Below are positions 43,175 to 51,789 of a stretch of DNA of 64,000 nt, in pieces. A model generated the notes under the pieces. The model had not been told where the DNA came from. It did not search any database and saw only the letters and a list, made by a program, of their open reading frames with translations. Source of the stretch: Candidatus Woesearchaeota archaeon. GTDB taxonomy: Archaea; Nanobdellota; Nanobdellia; Woesearchaeales; JABMPP01. The stretch lies in NCBI GenBank assembly GCA_018303405.1, contig JAGVYD010000010.1, positions 1-64,000 on the forward strand, in the 5' to 3' direction. Position numbers and translations under genes: made by a program. Each line of letters starts with the position of its first letter. Positions within the stretch are counted from its first letter, which is position 1.

Positions 43175-43442
43175 GCTTCAGATTATACATGACATTCTGA
43201 AGGCTATCGCCAGTAGGAATGGGAGGATCAAGCCAACCCACATACTTTATAGATCAAACATCTCACACCAGATGCTTGAAGATTACCTGAAAGAGATGAT
43301 GGCAAAGGGATTTATCACAGAGCACGTGCTTGGGCAGGGGAAGACCTATTCTTTGGCACCGAAGGGATTTGAGTACCTGAACAAATACAAACTGATTATA
43401 GAGTTTACAGAGTCCTTCGGATTGAATGAAGATGATGAATAA
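43155..43442 (+). CDS. Winged-helix DNA-binding protein
   Basis: 95 residues. A compact winged helix: QIIHDILKAIASRNGRIKPTHILYRS, NISHQMLEDYLKEMMAKGFI (recognition helix) and the wing GKTYSLAPKGFEYLNKY. This is the archaeal single-domain wHTH kind (HTH_45-like). The start overlaps the seven-helix gene by 20 bases, so the two are made together. A natural target is the AAGAnAACGTCTTA motif found upstream of its own operon and of the next one; this is inferred. Confidence 0.85.
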   Translation: MSKKRDRLQIIHDILKAIASRNGRIKPTHILYRSNISHQMLEDYLKEMMAKGFITEHVLGQGKTYSLAPKGFEYLNKYKLIIEFTESFGLNEDDE

Positions 43443-43642
43443 GGCCGAGATGCTAACTAATCCTATACTCCCTGGGAATATTCAAGATGTGCACCCGACA
43501 ATTGAATATGCCGCCGCCATCAAATAATTGAATCATTGACATGTCAGAAATCGACTTTGTACACTCTGAGCTTTACCAGGCAGTTCTTGACATAAATTTA
43601 TAAACAATGGTTAACCACCGATATGGTAGACTTTGTCTCTTA

Positions 43643-43656
43643 AAGACAACGTCTTA
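43643..43656. promoter_or_regulatory. Shared operator-like motif, copy 2, overlapping a promoter
   Basis: AAGACAACGTCTTA is a perfect inverted repeat (AAGAC-aac-GTCTT). It runs into the TATA-like CTTAAATA (43653-43660), so a bound protein would block the promoter of the gene at 43716. A second imperfect repeat TTGTCTcttaAAGACAA overlaps it on the left (43633-43649). Confidence 0.55.
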
Positions 43657-43715
43657 AATAGGATACGGCAAGGTGAATAATCAACTGGGCCCAATCCTTA
43701 ATGTAAAATTCGAAG

Positions 43716-45158
43716 ATGACCAAAAAAAACTACCAGATAAAGGGCATGCATTGCCACGCCTGCGAGGTCCTCATAGAGAGGAACTTCAAGAAAATCGATG
43801 GCGTCGAGATAGTGGAAGCAGACTACACCACTGGCAGAGTAGAGTTGCAATACAACAAGGAGCCATCCCTGAAAAAACTGAACGACTCCATAAAGAAGCA
43901 TGGGTATTCAATCTCCCCGGCATCCGAGAAGCGGCCGCTATACCAGGATGAAAAGCCAAATTATTTTGAGATTTTCATGTACCTGCTGGTTCTCATAGCT
44001 GTTTACGTCATCCTGCAGCCCTTTGGGCTCATCCCCGACCTTTCACTTACTGACAACATGGGCTACGGCTTCATTTTCATGCTTGGAATAGTCGCAGCAT
44101 TCTCCACCTGCCTTGCCGTTTCCGGCGGCCTGCTGCTCGCCGTTGCTGCAAAATACAATGAAATGCACCCTGGCCTCAGCAGGTGGCAGAGGTTCAAGCC
44201 AAACATTTACTTCAATGTCGGGAGGATTCTCTCCTACACGATGTTCGGCTTTATCATTGGCGGCTTTGGCGCCGCCCTTACATTGTCGCCGCGCGGAAGC
44301 GGGATACTGACAATTATTGTGAGTATAGTCATGCTCTTGCTTGGTTTCCAGCTTCTCAACCTGTTTCCTGGCCTGAGGAAATTTCAGCCCAAGATGCCAA
44401 AATTCCTTGGCCACAGGGTGCATGATCTTACATCAATGGAAAGCAATACTGCGCCTTTCCTGCTCGGCGCTGGGACTTTTTTCCTTCCCTGCGGATTTAC
44501 AATGGCGCTTCAGCTTTATGTGCTGACCAAGGGAAGCGCATATGTCGGGGCAATGACAATGCTCGTGTTTTCCCTGGGAACCATGCCCACGTTGGCATCA
44601 TTGGGCGCAATCACCAGCTATGTCAAGGGCGAATTTCAGAAAGGCTTTCTCAAGCTGGCAGGGGTCGCGGTGATTCTCATGGCACTTTTCAACATTGTCG
44701 GCGGCATTTCGCTTGTTGGCCTGGAAGCTGGCATTTTTTCCCCTGCGGGAAATTTCCTGTCCACACCCGGAAGCTGGAAGGCGGCCGAGCTTGGCAAGGT
44801 TGCACTTGGCTCGCAGGGCGGCAATGCCCAGCTGCAATTAGCGCCATTGGTGGACGGCAAGCAAGTTGCCAGGATGAAAGTCGATGGGCTGGAATACGAG
44901 CCGGCCAATTTCAGGGTCAGGCAGGGAGTTCCGGTTGAATGGCAGATTGATGCCTCTGATGCATCCGGCTGTGCGCATGTTTTGATCATGCCCAAAATGA
45001 AGATTTCCACCTATTTATCCGGCGACAAGATGAACATCATAACCTTTACCCCTGCAGAAGCTGGCAATTATCCATTCAGCTGCAGCATGGGGATGACCAC
45101 CAGGGGCGCATCATTCGAGGTTGTTTCGAACACACAAGAGCTCAAAGCGGCTTCATGA
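43716..45158 (+). CDS. Fusion: HMA domain, SafE/TauE-like membrane domain, cupredoxin-like C-terminus
   Basis: 480 residues. Residues 1-68 are an HMA domain with GMHCHAC. About residues 85-345 are six or seven helices of the SafE/CcdA-like kind, with FFLPCGFTMALQLYVL and a matching FSTCLAVSGGLLLAV near the first helix: two half-sites, each with a cysteine. The C-terminal 110 residues form a cupredoxin-like beta domain with a histidine (SGCAHVLIMP) and, near the end, PFSCSMGMT, the Cys and Met ligands of a type I-like copper site. The fusion would take copper from the cytosolic HMA domain and hand it to an exterior cupredoxin. Confidence 0.87.
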   Translation: MTKKNYQIKGMHCHACEVLIERNFKKIDGVEIVEADYTTGRVELQYNKEPSLKKLNDSIKKHGYSISPASEKRPLYQDEKPNYFEIFMYLLVLIAVYVILQPFGLIPDLSLTDNMGYGFIFMLGIVAAFSTCLAVSGGLLLAVAAKYNEMHPGLSRWQRFKPNIYFNVGRILSYTMFGFIIGGFGAALTLSPRGSGILTIIVSIVMLLLGFQLLNLFPGLRKFQPKMPKFLGHRVHDLTSMESNTAPFLLGAGTFFLPCGFTMALQLYVLTKGSAYVGAMTMLVFSLGTMPTLASLGAITSYVKGEFQKGFLKLAGVAVILMALFNIVGGISLVGLEAGIFSPAGNFLSTPGSWKAAELGKVALGSQGGNAQLQLAPLVDGKQVARMKVDGLEYEPANFRVRQGVPVEWQIDASDASGCAHVLIMPKMKISTYLSGDKMNIITFTPAEAGNYPFSCSMGMTTRGASFEVVSNTQELKAAS

Positions 45159-45173
45159 GCGGGGGAAAATAAA

Positions 45174-45380
45174 ATGAAAAAAACCCACCTTAAGATCAAG
45201 GGCACACACTGCATTGCGTGCAAGACACTTATAGAGGAAGTGTGCTCAGAAATGAGCGGGATAAAATCATGCAAAGTGGATTTCAGGACAGGAGAGGCAA
45301 TTATTGAGCATGACGAGAAAATGGATTTGGCAGGCCTGAAAAAGGAAATTGAGTCTCTTGGCGAATACAAAGTTATGTGA
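45174..45380 (+). CDS. HMA-domain copper chaperone
   Basis: 68 residues, a single HMA domain. GTHCIAC (CxxC) is the copper site, in the usual beta-alpha-beta-beta-alpha-beta order ending with EIESLGEYKV. GTHC replaces the common GMHC, losing the methionine next to the site. The gene lies 15 bases after the HMA-SafE-cupredoxin fusion and is cotranscribed with it; a GGGGGA-like ribosome site precedes the ATG. Confidence 0.9.
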   Translation: MKKTHLKIKGTHCIACKTLIEEVCSEMSGIKSCKVDFRTGEAIIEHDEKMDLAGLKKEIESLGEYKVM

Positions 45381-45459
45381 GCCCGGGCAAGAAGTAACTC
45401 TGAATGGTTCATCTCACCATGTGGAAACCTTTTTAAACATGTTTCTGGTTTAATTCTGC

Positions 45460-47313
45460 ATGGGGGACGCAAGCTATTTGGCCATATTCCTGTTCTTTTT
45501 GTATACTTGGGGAATCGGCTTTGCCGTGTCGTCAATAGGAAAAAAAATTGAGAATTTCTGGGAAAGGAACATCATGCGCATTGGCTTTGGCCTGGCAGCA
45601 TTGCCTTTGATAACAATAATCCTGAGCCTTTTGCATATTCCTGTGGATTGGAGGCTCATCCTATTTTTGAGCTTGGCCTGTCCGGCCTATCAGCTTTTCG
45701 CACATTTTAGCGGCAAGAATAAAATGCAGGCTGGGTGGCCATCTAAACTCAAGCTTACAAAGTCCGGCTTGTTTGTAATCCTTGTCCTCTTGATGTTCAT
45801 ATTTACGTTGTTTATGTATGTCAAAGGCGCGCACGTCTATCCATATTTCGAGGATGATGACCCATGGAGCCATGCTGTTGGGGTAGCCTATGTGGCTGAA
45901 GAAAAAACTGTTTTCAATCCTGACAGGGGCACGAGCTACCTTGACCCGTACCCTCCTGGCTATGATGCAATCCTTGGAATCCTCAAGCAGACATCGCACC
46001 ACATGATGTGGACTGTCAAATTTTTTAACGCGCTTATGATTTCCCTGGGCATTTTTTTCATTTACTATTTCGCCAAGAAACTAATCTCAAATTCAACGCT
46101 TGCCCTTTTTGCAACAGTCATCTACACATTTCTTCCCAGCACACTTAGCCATTTCATCTGGGCGCACTCATTGGTTCCTGGCTTTTTTATGGTTATTTTC
46201 TATGCAGCCGAGCATATAAAAGATGACCCAAAATACATTTACATAACCTCGCTTGTTATGTCAGGCGTTTTCTTCAGCTCATTTGACCAGTCGATAAAGC
46301 TGGCCCTGTTTTTCATACCCTACCTGCTCTTGACGTATTTCATGGACAGGAAAGCCGCAGTAAGGCTGTTCTATTCAGGCGCTATTGGCCTCGGGCTGAT
46401 GATGTTGTGGATATTTCCTCTATTGCTCCGCTATGGCTCGCCCTCTGGGCTGTTTGCATCGCTCTTTGGCCCCAACGCTGCAATTTCAGCTAGGGGAATT
46501 GCAGGCAGCGCAGACAGGAGCTATAGCTTCGACGACATTGTCAATGCCAAAATGACAAATATGATTAACAGCCCAATAGGGATTGGACTTGTCATTTCTG
46601 CATTGGTGATAGCAGGGCTCACATTCTGCCTTTTTCATTTGCTTGCCGGAAAGGCTAAACCCGGATCAAAGGACAAGAATCTTCTCCATTCCATAATCCT
46701 GTCCTGGCTTTTAATGGCATTTTTTGGCTTGTATGGCATTCCCATGCGACTAATCCCGTTCAGGTGGTGGATGCTCCTGGCAATTCCAGTTTCAATTTTG
46801 GCAGCCTACGGCCTGCTTTTTGTCCTGGAGCTGCTCAACAACATCAGCAAAAGCAAGGCATTCAGCTACTTGGTGGTAATAGCCATTATTGTAGGGGTAT
46901 GGTTCACATCAGGCATACAAAAATACACCGTCAATACAGCAGTATGGCCCCCTGGAGCGTTCTGGAGCTCCAATGAGGAAATCCAGGGATATCTTTGGGT
47001 TGATGCAAACGTACCTGACGGGGCCAGGGTTTTCCCGTTGGAGAATCGGGGCATTATAGTTGCATTTGATAAGTACACTTGCGCATGGTGCCCGGATGAG
47101 AATGCTATCCGTAGGGGGATTGTCAATACATCAGTGGATGATATTTATAAACTTTTAAAGGAACGCAATTATGAATATGCACTGTTCGAAGGCCAGATTG
47201 CCAAGAAATATGGGGGAGAGGCAGCGCAGGCAAAATTAGCAGAGTTTGCAGATTCGGGCCTGTTTGAGCCCATATTCCAGAATCCTGGGCTAATTGTCTT
47301 TCGGATAAAATAG
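45460..47313 (+). CDS. STT3/AglB-like GT-C membrane glycosyltransferase
   Basis: 617 residues with 11-13 membrane helices and an exterior C-terminal domain of about 110 residues. YFEDDDPWSHAVGV in the first exterior loop resembles the acidic D-P-W loop of STT3/AglB oligosaccharyltransferases. I do not find the WWDYG motif, so other GT-C enzymes (ArnT- or PMT-like) remain possible. TTTTTAAAC centred 25 bases before the ATG makes it leaderless. The flippase gene 35 bases downstream supports transfer of a lipid-linked sugar outside the cell. Confidence 0.72.
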   Translation: MGDASYLAIFLFFLYTWGIGFAVSSIGKKIENFWERNIMRIGFGLAALPLITIILSLLHIPVDWRLILFLSLACPAYQLFAHFSGKNKMQAGWPSKLKLTKSGLFVILVLLMFIFTLFMYVKGAHVYPYFEDDDPWSHAVGVAYVAEEKTVFNPDRGTSYLDPYPPGYDAILGILKQTSHHMMWTVKFFNALMISLGIFFIYYFAKKLISNSTLALFATVIYTFLPSTLSHFIWAHSLVPGFFMVIFYAAEHIKDDPKYIYITSLVMSGVFFSSFDQSIKLALFFIPYLLLTYFMDRKAAVRLFYSGAIGLGLMMLWIFPLLLRYGSPSGLFASLFGPNAAISARGIAGSADRSYSFDDIVNAKMTNMINSPIGIGLVISALVIAGLTFCLFHLLAGKAKPGSKDKNLLHSIILSWLLMAFFGLYGIPMRLIPFRWWMLLAIPVSILAAYGLLFVLELLNNISKSKAFSYLVVIAIIVGVWFTSGIQKYTVNTAVWPPGAFWSSNEEIQGYLWVDANVPDGARVFPLENRGIIVAFDKYTCAWCPDENAIRRGIVNTSVDDIYKLLKERNYEYALFEGQIAKKYGGEAAQAKLAEFADSGLFEPIFQNPGLIVFRIK

Positions 47314-47348
47314 GAATGGACCAGCCTGGCAGCCAGGGGTAACTGACA

Positions 47349-48860
47349 ATGACGAATTATGCCAAAAAAGCTTTCCGCAACATTGCTATTGTTTATACTT
47401 TCTCGTTATTTGCAGCTGCGCTTGGATATCTTGTGAGAATATATTTTGCCAGAAATCTTGCCACAGACGAATTCGGGCTTTTCTATGCTATTGTTGCATT
47501 CCTTGGCCTTTTCAGCATGTTCAAGAGCATGGGGTTTGACAGGGCCCTGATATATTTCATCCCAAAGTTTATCGCAGAGTCATCCTACCAGAAGATTAAG
47601 GATTCAGTTATTTACTCAGGAACCGTGCTACTTGTGACAAATGGCGTTTTTCTCACGCTTATTTTCGCTTTCAGGAATTTTCTCGCAGAGCATTTCTTCA
47701 ACAACAGCCAGGCGACATATGTACTGATGATACTGGCTGTTAGTTTTTTCATAGACCATTTTGTAGTTCTTGTGAAATACACAGCGCAGGGCCTGCAGAG
47801 AATGGGCATTTTTTCAGGAATTGACCTTGTGAGAATGATCCTGATTGCCATAGCAAGCTTTGTGGCCCTGAGCCTGGGCCATGGCCTACTGGGAATTTCC
47901 ATTGCATATGTGGCCGCACACCTAATACTATTTGCAATATTCTATCCAATAATTTTCAGGAAAAAGCTCAACCTGCTGGCTGAAAATCAATTTTCCTGGA
48001 ACAAGGCATTGCTGAATGAACTTTTTTCATTTGGCAAGCACATGATTCTCCTCTATCTTGGAGGCATCCTCATTGGCTATTCTGATACTCTGATGCTTAC
48101 CTATTTCAGATCTTTGGAAGAAGTCGGGGTCTATAGCGCGGTGTATCCCTTTATGATAATGCTGTGGTATTTTCCGTCCTCAATAGCAAATGTTTTTTTG
48201 CCCATTACGTCCGAGCTTTGGAACAAGAAACTGATAGGGCCTTTACAAAAAGGCATGAAACTTTTGTATCGGTACACATTGATAATAATACTCCCTGCAA
48301 GTTCCTTGCTGTTTGTCTTTGCAAAAGATATTCTGCTCATTTTTTATGGTGCCGATTATGTTGTGGGCAGCCCGGCCCTGAAGATTCTTGCAATAGCCAT
48401 CATTTTTTACAGTGTACACCTGATTAACAGCAGTGTTTTTACAGGCATTGGCAGTCCTCAGACTCATACCCGAATTGTCATTGCGGGCGGGCTTCTCAAT
48501 ATAGTTCTGAATTACTTTTTAATCCCTGTTTATGGCATTGTTGGGGCTGCAATCGGCACAGCTGTCGCTTATTTTGTCATGAATTCTGTCGGCATAATTC
48601 TATTGAAGAAAAGAAACCTTATGACTCCGCCTTATTGGGAATGGTTCAAAACATTACTATTGACGTTGTTGTTTCTTGGAGTAACTTCTTACCTTAACTG
48701 GAATATTACCCTTGGGCTGTTCATTAAAATCCCCTTGATTTTAGTGGTCTCAGGATCTGCATATGTCCTCTTTTTGTTCCTGTTGAAATTGGTCTCAGTG
48801 AATGAGGTAAAAGATCTCATAAGCAGAATAACCAGCAGGGGCAAAAGCGACAAGAACTAA
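47349..48860 (+). CDS. Polysaccharide/oligosaccharide flippase (Wzx-like)
   Basis: 503 residues with about 14 membrane helices. NIAIVYTFSLFAAALGYLVRIYFARNL and the central SIANVFLPITSELW resemble the polysaccharide_synt flippase family. It is the second flippase in the window and is only weakly similar to the one at 17254-18678, so each may serve its own lipid-linked glycan. It is cotranscribed with the STT3-like gene upstream. The end lies 97 bases before the convergent formyltransferase gene. Confidence 0.9.
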   Translation: MTNYAKKAFRNIAIVYTFSLFAAALGYLVRIYFARNLATDEFGLFYAIVAFLGLFSMFKSMGFDRALIYFIPKFIAESSYQKIKDSVIYSGTVLLVTNGVFLTLIFAFRNFLAEHFFNNSQATYVLMILAVSFFIDHFVVLVKYTAQGLQRMGIFSGIDLVRMILIAIASFVALSLGHGLLGISIAYVAAHLILFAIFYPIIFRKKLNLLAENQFSWNKALLNELFSFGKHMILLYLGGILIGYSDTLMLTYFRSLEEVGVYSAVYPFMIMLWYFPSSIANVFLPITSELWNKKLIGPLQKGMKLLYRYTLIIILPASSLLFVFAKDILLIFYGADYVVGSPALKILAIAIIFYSVHLINSSVFTGIGSPQTHTRIVIAGGLLNIVLNYFLIPVYGIVGAAIGTAVAYFVMNSVGIILLKKRNLMTPPYWEWFKTLLLTLLFLGVTSYLNWNITLGLFIKIPLILVVSGSAYVLFLFLLKLVSVNEVKDLISRITSRGKSDKN

Positions 48861-48957
48861 ACAATGTGTACTGCCAAACAGCCACACTTTCTGAACCAAC
48901 AGAGCCTGTCAAACAAAACAAATATTTATTCAACAACTATTTATTCAGAATCCTTTT

Positions 48958-49467
48958 TTACTTTTTTTCAATCGTGGGCAAGTATCCCACTATCTCTTCG
49001 TAAAGTGGATATAGCTCTTTGTAAACTTCCACCACTGTTTTGCCGGTTCTTTCTTTGAACAACTCTTTGATTACATCCCCTTTGTCAACCTTATCAGTCA
49101 TTTTGTGCATTGCCACGGAAATCTTTCTCTCATTGTCGCGCAGAAGTCGTTCAATAGGATTTGCCCCTGGGTATTTCCATAAACAAGGATGAATATTCAC
49201 GCATTTGAAATTATCCAATATATTCTTCCTGATTATTTTCTTGCCATGGCAGCACAGGAAGATTTCTCCGCCCGTTTTTTTAAGTTCTTCATGAAAATTT
49301 GAGTTGTCTAGTGATGCAAGACCAAATATTGGCAAATCTAGGCTTTTTGCAGCAATCTCAATAGTTTCGTCCTGAGGAATAACAGCCACAATCTCATATC
49401 CCCTGGCCAGGCAACTCATCAATGCCGTCCATCCAGCTTGCCTCCCTCCGTAAAATATGATTTTCAT
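48958..49467 (-). CDS. Formyltransferase-like protein (sugar N-formyltransferase candidate)
   Basis: 169 residues. N-terminal domain of the methionyl-tRNA/sugar formyltransferase kind: IIFYGGRQAGWTAL, FLCCHGKKIIRKNILDNFKCVNIHPCLWKYPG (the N-x-H pattern), and VAMHKMTDKVDKGDVI with the catalytic aspartate. It lacks the C-terminal tRNA-binding domain, so a free nucleotide-sugar substrate is likely. It is the last gene of the pseudaminic-acid-type operon, so it probably formylates an amino group of that sugar. AGGGAT precedes the ATG. Confidence 0.82.
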   Translation of the reverse strand: MKIIFYGGRQAGWTALMSCLARGYEIVAVIPQDETIEIAAKSLDLPIFGLASLDNSNFHEELKKTGGEIFLCCHGKKIIRKNILDNFKCVNIHPCLWKYPGANPIERLLRDNERKISVAMHKMTDKVDKGDVIKELFKERTGKTVVEVYKELYPLYEEIVGYLPTIEKK

Positions 49468-49542
49468 ATAACAATCCCTTCTCTATGAATTGTTCTAAAT
49501 ATTTTAAATAACCTTCTCTTTTATGTTGTGAAACCCCACCCT

Positions 49543-49986
49543 TTAGGTTGATTTATTTGGGAGTGGGTCATTTGTACTGCCTCGCTTTATTACACTATTA
49601 GCTTTTATTAATGTATTGTCATCTATATGTACACCATGTTTTATAAAAGCCTTGCTTCCGATAAGACAATTATTCCCTATGTAGATGTTACCACAAACAT
49701 AGGATTTATATTTAGGATGATAATTTTTTGTATACATGTAAACATAGTGGCTTATCCTAACGTTTTCACCAATCCGTATGACAAAGCCCTGTGTAGAATG
49801 TAAGATACATTCCTCACCCAGATAAGTGTTTTTGCCTATAATAATTTTTCCTTCACCTAATAGTTTTATGTTGTCACCATTGAATCTTACACTTGGGTCT
49901 ATTTCATATTTTTCCATATATTCCTCATACTTTGATTTATAATAATGCATTTTCAATAGTCCATATATTTTGGCAAATAAGTTCAT
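49543..49986 (-). CDS. Left-handed beta-helix (hexapeptide) acyltransferase
   Basis: 147 residues. Repeating hexapeptide turns such as IIIGKNTYLGEECIL, IRIGENVRISHYV, IYIGNNCLIGSKAF and VHIDDNTLIKANSVI give a left-handed beta-helix. The histidine in KNYHPKY is the likely catalytic base of this O/N-acetyltransferase class. In the pseudaminic pathway the acetylating enzyme PseH is normally a GNAT protein; none is seen here, so this protein may do that step instead. GGTGAT before the ATG is the ribosome site. Confidence 0.8.
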   Translation of the reverse strand: MNLFAKIYGLLKMHYYKSKYEEYMEKYEIDPSVRFNGDNIKLLGEGKIIIGKNTYLGEECILHSTQGFVIRIGENVRISHYVYMYTKNYHPKYKSYVCGNIYIGNNCLIGSKAFIKHGVHIDDNTLIKANSVIKRGSTNDPLPNKST

Positions 49987-50006
49987 TGTTAATCACCTTT
50001 TTCCTG

Positions 50007-51092
50007 CTAGAATTTTTCCTTAACACACATTTTTGTGATAGGCTGATTTGACAAAATTTTTATGGATGCTGTTTTTCCGATCAATGCCTCAAAATATTTG
50101 GGTTGAAGTCCCTTTTTCATCTTGCCTTTCCTTAACACAATCAGGTTTTCCATGCTGAATTTCTTTCCCTTGCTTATATTTTTCTTGGCAAACACATACT
50201 CTCTGGCAAAATCATATAACTCTTTTTCCTCTTTCAAAATAACCTTCCTGTCATCTCCCAATGTTTTTTCCAAGTCCCTGATTCCCTTTACCATCTGTTT
50301 GAGCTCATGGGGGAGAATAGCAAACCCATGATCCGGGCCCGGCAGCGAGTTATCTGTTGTATAGTGTTTTTCAACAAGGTTGGCTCCGAGAGCAACCGCT
50401 CCAAGAGGGGGGATTAAATGATCTCTAGCATGGTCGGAGAGTCCGACCGGCAATCCAAATATTTTTTTTAAAGTGGGTATCACTTTCAAGTTTATGGTTT
50501 CAATAGGCGCCGGGTATTTGGCAGTGCATTGCATGAGGCATATCTGAACATCCCTTTTGTTCCTGATGACATGCAGAGCCCTTTTTATCTCGCCAATTGT
50601 GGAGGCTCCTGTAGATAATATTATTGGCTTGCCTTTGCTTGCAATATATCTCAGCAAAGGCTCATGTGTTATGCTGTAAGAAGCAATTTTATAAGAACTT
50701 ATCCCCCTTCTCTCCAGCTCATCCACTGCCTCTTCATCAAACGGGCTGCACATGAAAATTATGCCTTTTGCAATGCAATATTTTTTTAATTTTGGCAGCC
50801 ATTCATAAGGCAATTCCATCTCCCGTATTATGTCATATATCGATTTCTTCTTTCCGATATAATCTGCGGTGCCAGCTTTCTTGACATATAACTTATTTGC
50901 CCTGTACAATTGAAATTTGACAGCATCTGCTTTTGCCTCAACGGCAATATCAATCAATCTCAAGGCCTGTTTGAAATTCACTTTTGGATCTCTGGAAATT
51001 CTAAAGTTCGCCCCGGCTTCAGCTATTACAAAGCAAGGTTGCCCATCGCCTATTTGCCTATTTTCTATTTTTACCAATTTGTTTTTCGGCAT
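50007..51092 (-). CDS. pseI: Nonulosonate (pseudaminic/legionaminic-type) synthase, NeuB family
   Basis: 361 residues from ATG 51092 (GGAGGG upstream). NeuB TIM barrel: CFVIAEAGANF, KFQLYRANKLY, CSPFDEEAVDELE, ILSTGASTIGEI, QCTAKYPAP, GLSDHARDH and EKHYTTD, all expected active-site blocks. The C-terminus is a SAF/antifreeze-like domain (KGKKFSMENLIVLRKGK). It condenses PEP with a 6-deoxy-hexose derivative. The neighbouring PseB and PseC homologues favour pseudaminic acid over sialic acid. It overlaps the cytidylyltransferase gene by 35 bases. Confidence 0.9.
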   Translation of the reverse strand: MPKNKLVKIENRQIGDGQPCFVIAEAGANFRISRDPKVNFKQALRLIDIAVEAKADAVKFQLYRANKLYVKKAGTADYIGKKKSIYDIIREMELPYEWLPKLKKYCIAKGIIFMCSPFDEEAVDELERRGISSYKIASYSITHEPLLRYIASKGKPIILSTGASTIGEIKRALHVIRNKRDVQICLMQCTAKYPAPIETINLKVIPTLKKIFGLPVGLSDHARDHLIPPLGAVALGANLVEKHYTTDNSLPGPDHGFAILPHELKQMVKGIRDLEKTLGDDRKVILKEEKELYDFAREYVFAKKNISKGKKFSMENLIVLRKGKMKKGLQPKYFEALIGKTASIKILSNQPITKMCVKEKF

Positions 51093-51789
51093 TTTTCCAA
51101 TCCCTCCATGTATCAATATCAATCAATGCTCCTGGTTCCATTATTATAAATTGCACATTTTTATCATCTACTAATTTATTTTTATTCATGATGACATTGT
51201 ATTTTGAGAAATAAATAGCTCCATTCTCCTTATACAATGGCTTGTAAAGCTGCCTATTGACCCTTTTCTTTGGATAAAATGGAATATACTCCCTGGATTT
51301 TTTATCATGTACCCAGTATCTGCCATAATCTTCCTCAACACTTACAACGCTGTTGCAATTATCTTTTTTCAGCAATTTTATTGCCTCAATTACTGCATCT
51401 CTGCGCAATAACGGATTTGTAGGGTAGAGCAGCAATATGATGTCTGTTTTGTAGCCTTCTTTTTTCTCCAGATGCTTAACAGCGTGCTGAAGCACCGGGA
51501 GCGTAGGTGTACTATCCTTAGCTAATTGCTTGGGCCTTATAAATGGAGTTTCAGCGCCATATATGTTTGCAATTTTTGCTATCTCTTCGGAATCTGTGGA
51601 TACAATAACCCTATCGATGGCTGAAATAGATTTTGCCAATTCTATGGGATAGGCTATTAGGGGCTTGTTAGAAAGCATCTTGATATTTTTTTTGGGTATG
51701 CTCTTGCTGCCTCCTCTTGCAGGTATAATGGCCACAACGCCCGCTTTCCTGCTTTTTGTGCTTTTTTTATTTCTTTTCAAAGAAATCAC
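51058..51789 (-). CDS. pseF: Nonulosonate cytidylyltransferase (PseF/NeuA-type)
   Basis: 243 residues. AIIPARGGSKSIPKKNIKMLSNKPLI is the CMP-sugar synthetase motif; RVIVSTDSEEIAKIA, LLYPTNPLLRR and the DIDTWRDW end complete the family. A basic 15-residue N-terminal extension precedes it. It activates the nonulosonate with CTP to give the CMP-sugar used by transferases. It overlaps the PseC gene upstream by 23 bases and the synthase gene downstream by 35, so the operon is tight. Confidence 0.9.
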   Translation of the reverse strand: MISLKRNKKSTKSRKAGVVAIIPARGGSKSIPKKNIKMLSNKPLIAYPIELAKSISAIDRVIVSTDSEEIAKIANIYGAETPFIRPKQLAKDSTPTLPVLQHAVKHLEKKEGYKTDIILLLYPTNPLLRRDAVIEAIKLLKKDNCNSVVSVEEDYGRYWVHDKKSREYIPFYPKKRVNRQLYKPLYKENGAIYFSKYNVIMNKNKLVDDKNVQFIIMEPGALIDIDTWRDWKNAEKQIGKNRK

